From Pseudomonadota bacterium (GTDB lineage: Bacteria > Myxococcota_A > UBA796 > SXON01), in the NCBI GenBank assembly GCA_005776735.1, contig SXOM01000381.1, positions 1 through 6,160 on the forward strand: a stretch of DNA of 6,160 bases. Direction: 5' to 3'. Positions 4,842 through 6,160 of the stretch are shown in pieces (the stretch's first letter is position 1; the number at the start of each line of letters is the position of its first letter). The notes below the pieces were generated by a model. That model was not told where the DNA came from. It ran no database searches and saw nothing but the letters and a program-made list of their open reading frames with translations. The translations under genes were made by a program, and so were the position numbers.

Positions 4842-4976
4842 ATGTTCAAGGTTATCGTACTTTTCCGATGTGGACCTCGGAGTCGGGGCGAGCCGCCGAC
4901 GCGTCCGGCCGGTACGTCGGGCCGGCTGCGGTCGGTGTGGCACACACCTGCTACCTCTTGCGTGGGGCGCCGGTGA
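4842..4976 (+). CDS. Short open frame with strong ribosome-binding site, possible leader peptide or broken gene start
   Basis: AGGAGA (4831-4836) lies 5 nt before this ATG, the best ribosome-binding site in the region. The frame encodes 44 residues beginning MFKVIVLFRCGPRS and then becomes Arg/Pro-rich out of phase with the better-supported frame. Only the first eight or nine codons look plausible. It could be a leader peptide, or the true start of the gene ending at 5110 with one base missing or a -1 shift near the T run at 4861-4864, which would give MFKVIVLF-PMWTSESG. The start is better supported than the product. Confidence 0.3.
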   Translation: MFKVIVLFRCGPRSRGEPPTRPAGTSGRLRSVWHTPATSCVGRR

Positions 4977-5110
4977 CGGAGGAGTGTGTGGCCTGGCTCA
5001 CGGGGGTGTGCGCGACGTGTCCGATCGACTGCGACGACCGCACGGACCTCGAGCCCGGCGACGACCAGGACCCGGGCGACCCGGGTCAGCACAAGGGGGG
5101 TGCTCGGTGA
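4868..5110 (+). CDS. Small Cys-containing protein of unknown function, start uncertain
   Basis: From the ATG at 4868 this is 80 residues, starting MWTSESGRAADASGRY. It has five cysteines within HTCYLLRG..VTEECVAW..GVCATCPIDCDD, then an acidic, Asp/Pro/Gly-rich tail (DLEPGDDQDPGDPG). G/C third positions over the whole of 4868-5107 support real coding, whereas the in-frame codons just upstream (about 4818-4867) are mostly A/T-ending and look non-coding. No ribosome-binding site precedes 4868. Alternatives are an in-frame ATG inside the TGGTCA repeats (4748, 120 residues, leaderless) or a frameshift from the ATG at 4842. The TGA overlaps the GTG of the propeller lipoprotein (GTGA, 5107-5110), so the two are probably translationally coupled. 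The HTCYLL...CVAW segment faintly resembles one RCC1-type blade. I do not recognise a family. Confidence 0.55.
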   Translation: MWTSESGRAADASGRYVGPAAVGVAHTCYLLRGAPVTEECVAWLTGVCATCPIDCDDRTDLEPGDDQDPGDPGQHKGGAR

Positions 5111-6033
5111 GGCGTTTCTTGGCCGTCGCGCTCCTCGGTTGTGCCGCGGACCCGCCGACCCCGTACGTGTGGGACACAGACACGGACTCTGCAGCCGACA
5201 CCGGTCACGCCGACACCGGCGAGCCGGAGGAGCTCGATCCCGTCTCCGTCGTCCGCGTGGCGGCTGGGTATGACACCACGTGCGCGCTCGACACGGTCGG
5301 TACGATCCACTGCTGGGGCTCGGACTACAGCGGAATGGACTCGCCGCCGCCCGGTCCCTTCGTCGACATCACCGCCGGCGATTACTTCGCCTGTGCGCTG
5401 CGTGAGGACGGGAGCTATGCGTGTTGGGGCCACGAACCCGAGTGGCCGGCCGCACCGGAGTCCGTCGTTTCGTTGGACGCGGGGTCCGGGTACGTGTGTG
5501 CGATCCTCGCGTCGCGCGAGGTCGTGTGCGGGGGGGACGGCGCGACCGGGGGCGCGGCCGACGCGCCGCCTGGCGAGTTCGTGGCGGTCACCGCCGGGGC
5601 AAATTTCTCGTGCGCGCTGGGGGCCGACGGCGCGCTCGCGTGTTGGGGAGACAACTCGCAAGGGCAGGCGACGCCGCCGGCGGGGCGGTTCGGGCTCGTC
5701 GACGCCGGGACTTTCCACGTGTGTGCGCTGTCCGCCGACGAGGGCATGCCGATGTGCTGGGGTTCGAACTGGTTGCGGGAGTCCACGCCCGTCGGTGGCC
5801 CCTACGTGGCGCTGGCGGGCGGCTGGACCAACCGGTGCGGGCTCGAGGAAGACGGGTCGATGTCGTGTTGGGGCGACGTGGTGGGGGTCCCCCAGACGGG
5901 GGTCTACTCCGACCTGTCACTCGGCTACGGTCACGGATGCGCGGTCACCGACGCCGCGAAGGTCGTGTGTTGGGGCAGCAACGAAGAAGGGGAGGCGGAC
6001 CCGCCCGCGCACGTGCGCGCCGGTCGGTGGTAG
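5107..6033 (+). CDS. RCC1-type seven-repeat beta-propeller lipoprotein
   Basis: A 308-residue protein starting (GTG) VRRFLAVALLGCAAD. L9-L10-G11-C12 is a lipobox, so Cys12 would be lipidated after a very short signal peptide; an acidic Asp/Thr linker (DTDTDSAADTGHADTGE) follows. Residues about 47-300 contain seven repeats of roughly 35-38 residues with the pattern 'v.AG..h.CAL..dG...CWG', e.g. VTAGANFSCALGADGALACWG. This is the RCC1_2-type repeat, and seven copies make a complete propeller. Each repeat has two cysteines 10-11 residues apart (59/69, 96/106, 131/141, 169/179, 206/217, 244/254, 278/288), probably one disulfide per blade. Repeat 3 has CGG instead of CWG. AAGGGGGG before the GTG serves as ribosome-binding site; upstream in-frame residues lack coding character. 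Such proteins are common at the surface of Myxococcota; binding partners are unknown. It is co-transcribed with the small gene just upstream. Confidence 0.88.
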   Translation: MRRFLAVALLGCAADPPTPYVWDTDTDSAADTGHADTGEPEELDPVSVVRVAAGYDTTCALDTVGTIHCWGSDYSGMDSPPPGPFVDITAGDYFACALREDGSYACWGHEPEWPAAPESVVSLDAGSGYVCAILASREVVCGGDGATGGAADAPPGEFVAVTAGANFSCALGADGALACWGDNSQGQATPPAGRFGLVDAGTFHVCALSADEGMPMCWGSNWLRESTPVGGPYVALAGGWTNRCGLEEDGSMSCWGDVVGVPQTGVYSDLSLGYGHGCAVTDAAKVVCWGSNEEGEADPPAHVRAGRW

Positions 6034-6160
6034 GTGGTGTCGCGGTGGAACCGACCTCCGGCGGCCGCGCGTCGCGCGCCGGACCCGGCCCGCCTCGAGC
6101 CCGGTCGCGGCGCGACGCCCCCACCGGCGCTCACGGCGCCTTGGTCGGGGCCGGCACCAC
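6034..6160. other. Right-end stretch; possible last codons of a minus-strand gene
   Basis: No complete gene is visible. TCA at 6131-6133 is a minus-strand stop preceded by nine codons in phase to the window edge (VVPAPTKAP), all ending in G or C. This would suit the C-terminus of a convergent gene but is too short to call. A near-palindrome GTCGCG-G-CGCGAC (6104-6116) lies in between, without a T-run. Confidence 0.25.

Noticed and set aside
4726..5106. Upstream extension of the propeller lipoprotein frame, including a Gly-His repeat
   Set aside because: Arg/Gly-rich and without coding character; it would bury the lipoprotein signal peptide internally. The GTG at 5107 has a ribosome-binding site and a lipobox right after it.

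Overview
The window is very GC-rich and its genes use G or C at almost every third codon position. It encodes two probable cell-envelope lipoproteins (one with an Asp/Thr-rich linker before a beta-propeller), a GspE/PilB-family protein carrying a c-di-GMP-type N-terminal domain, and two toxin-antitoxin modules. This mix suggests a large-genome predatory or soil bacterium of the Myxococcota ('deltaproteobacterial') type. That assignment is inference from style and gene content; there is no rRNA or marker gene here.

Positions 1-1357, all on the minus strand, hold two type II toxin-antitoxin operons in tandem. The upstream one (1322-709) is a Phd/YefM-type antitoxin followed by a PIN-domain VapC-type RNase. 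The downstream one (553 to beyond position 1) is a ribbon-helix-helix antitoxin followed by a MazF/PemK-type toxin whose last residues lie outside the window. In each pair antitoxin precedes toxin with a 4-nt stop/start overlap. A perfect 8-bp-arm inverted repeat overlaps the predicted vapB-like promoter and looks like an autoregulatory operator.

Positions 1502-2347 (plus) encode an orphan, Cys-rich lipoprotein of unknown function. It converges on a 669-residue minus-strand gene (4496-2487). That protein has a near-complete MshEN (c-di-GMP-binding) motif pair, a GspE/PilB-like core that has lost its Walker A loop but kept the four-cysteine zinc site, and a C-terminal receiver-like domain without its phosphoacceptor aspartate. 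It looks like a catalytically dead ATPase turned into a signalling or scaffold protein, and is the most interesting protein here.

The intergenic region 4497-4841 is rich in regulatory structure. It contains a 9-bp-arm inverted repeat and an AT-rich island in front of the pseudo-ATPase gene. It also contains a near-consensus sigma-70-type promoter facing the other way, with a duplicated TTGACA, an inverted repeat bracketing the -35 box, and a hexanucleotide tandem repeat (TGGTCA, about 4.7 copies) at the predicted transcription start. Downstream lie a small Cys-containing gene whose start is ambiguous (possible frameshift or in-frame AUG array) and, overlapping it by GTGA, a seven-repeat RCC1-type beta-propeller lipoprotein with one cysteine pair per blade. 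These two are probably co-transcribed. The last 127 bases contain no gene I can firmly support.
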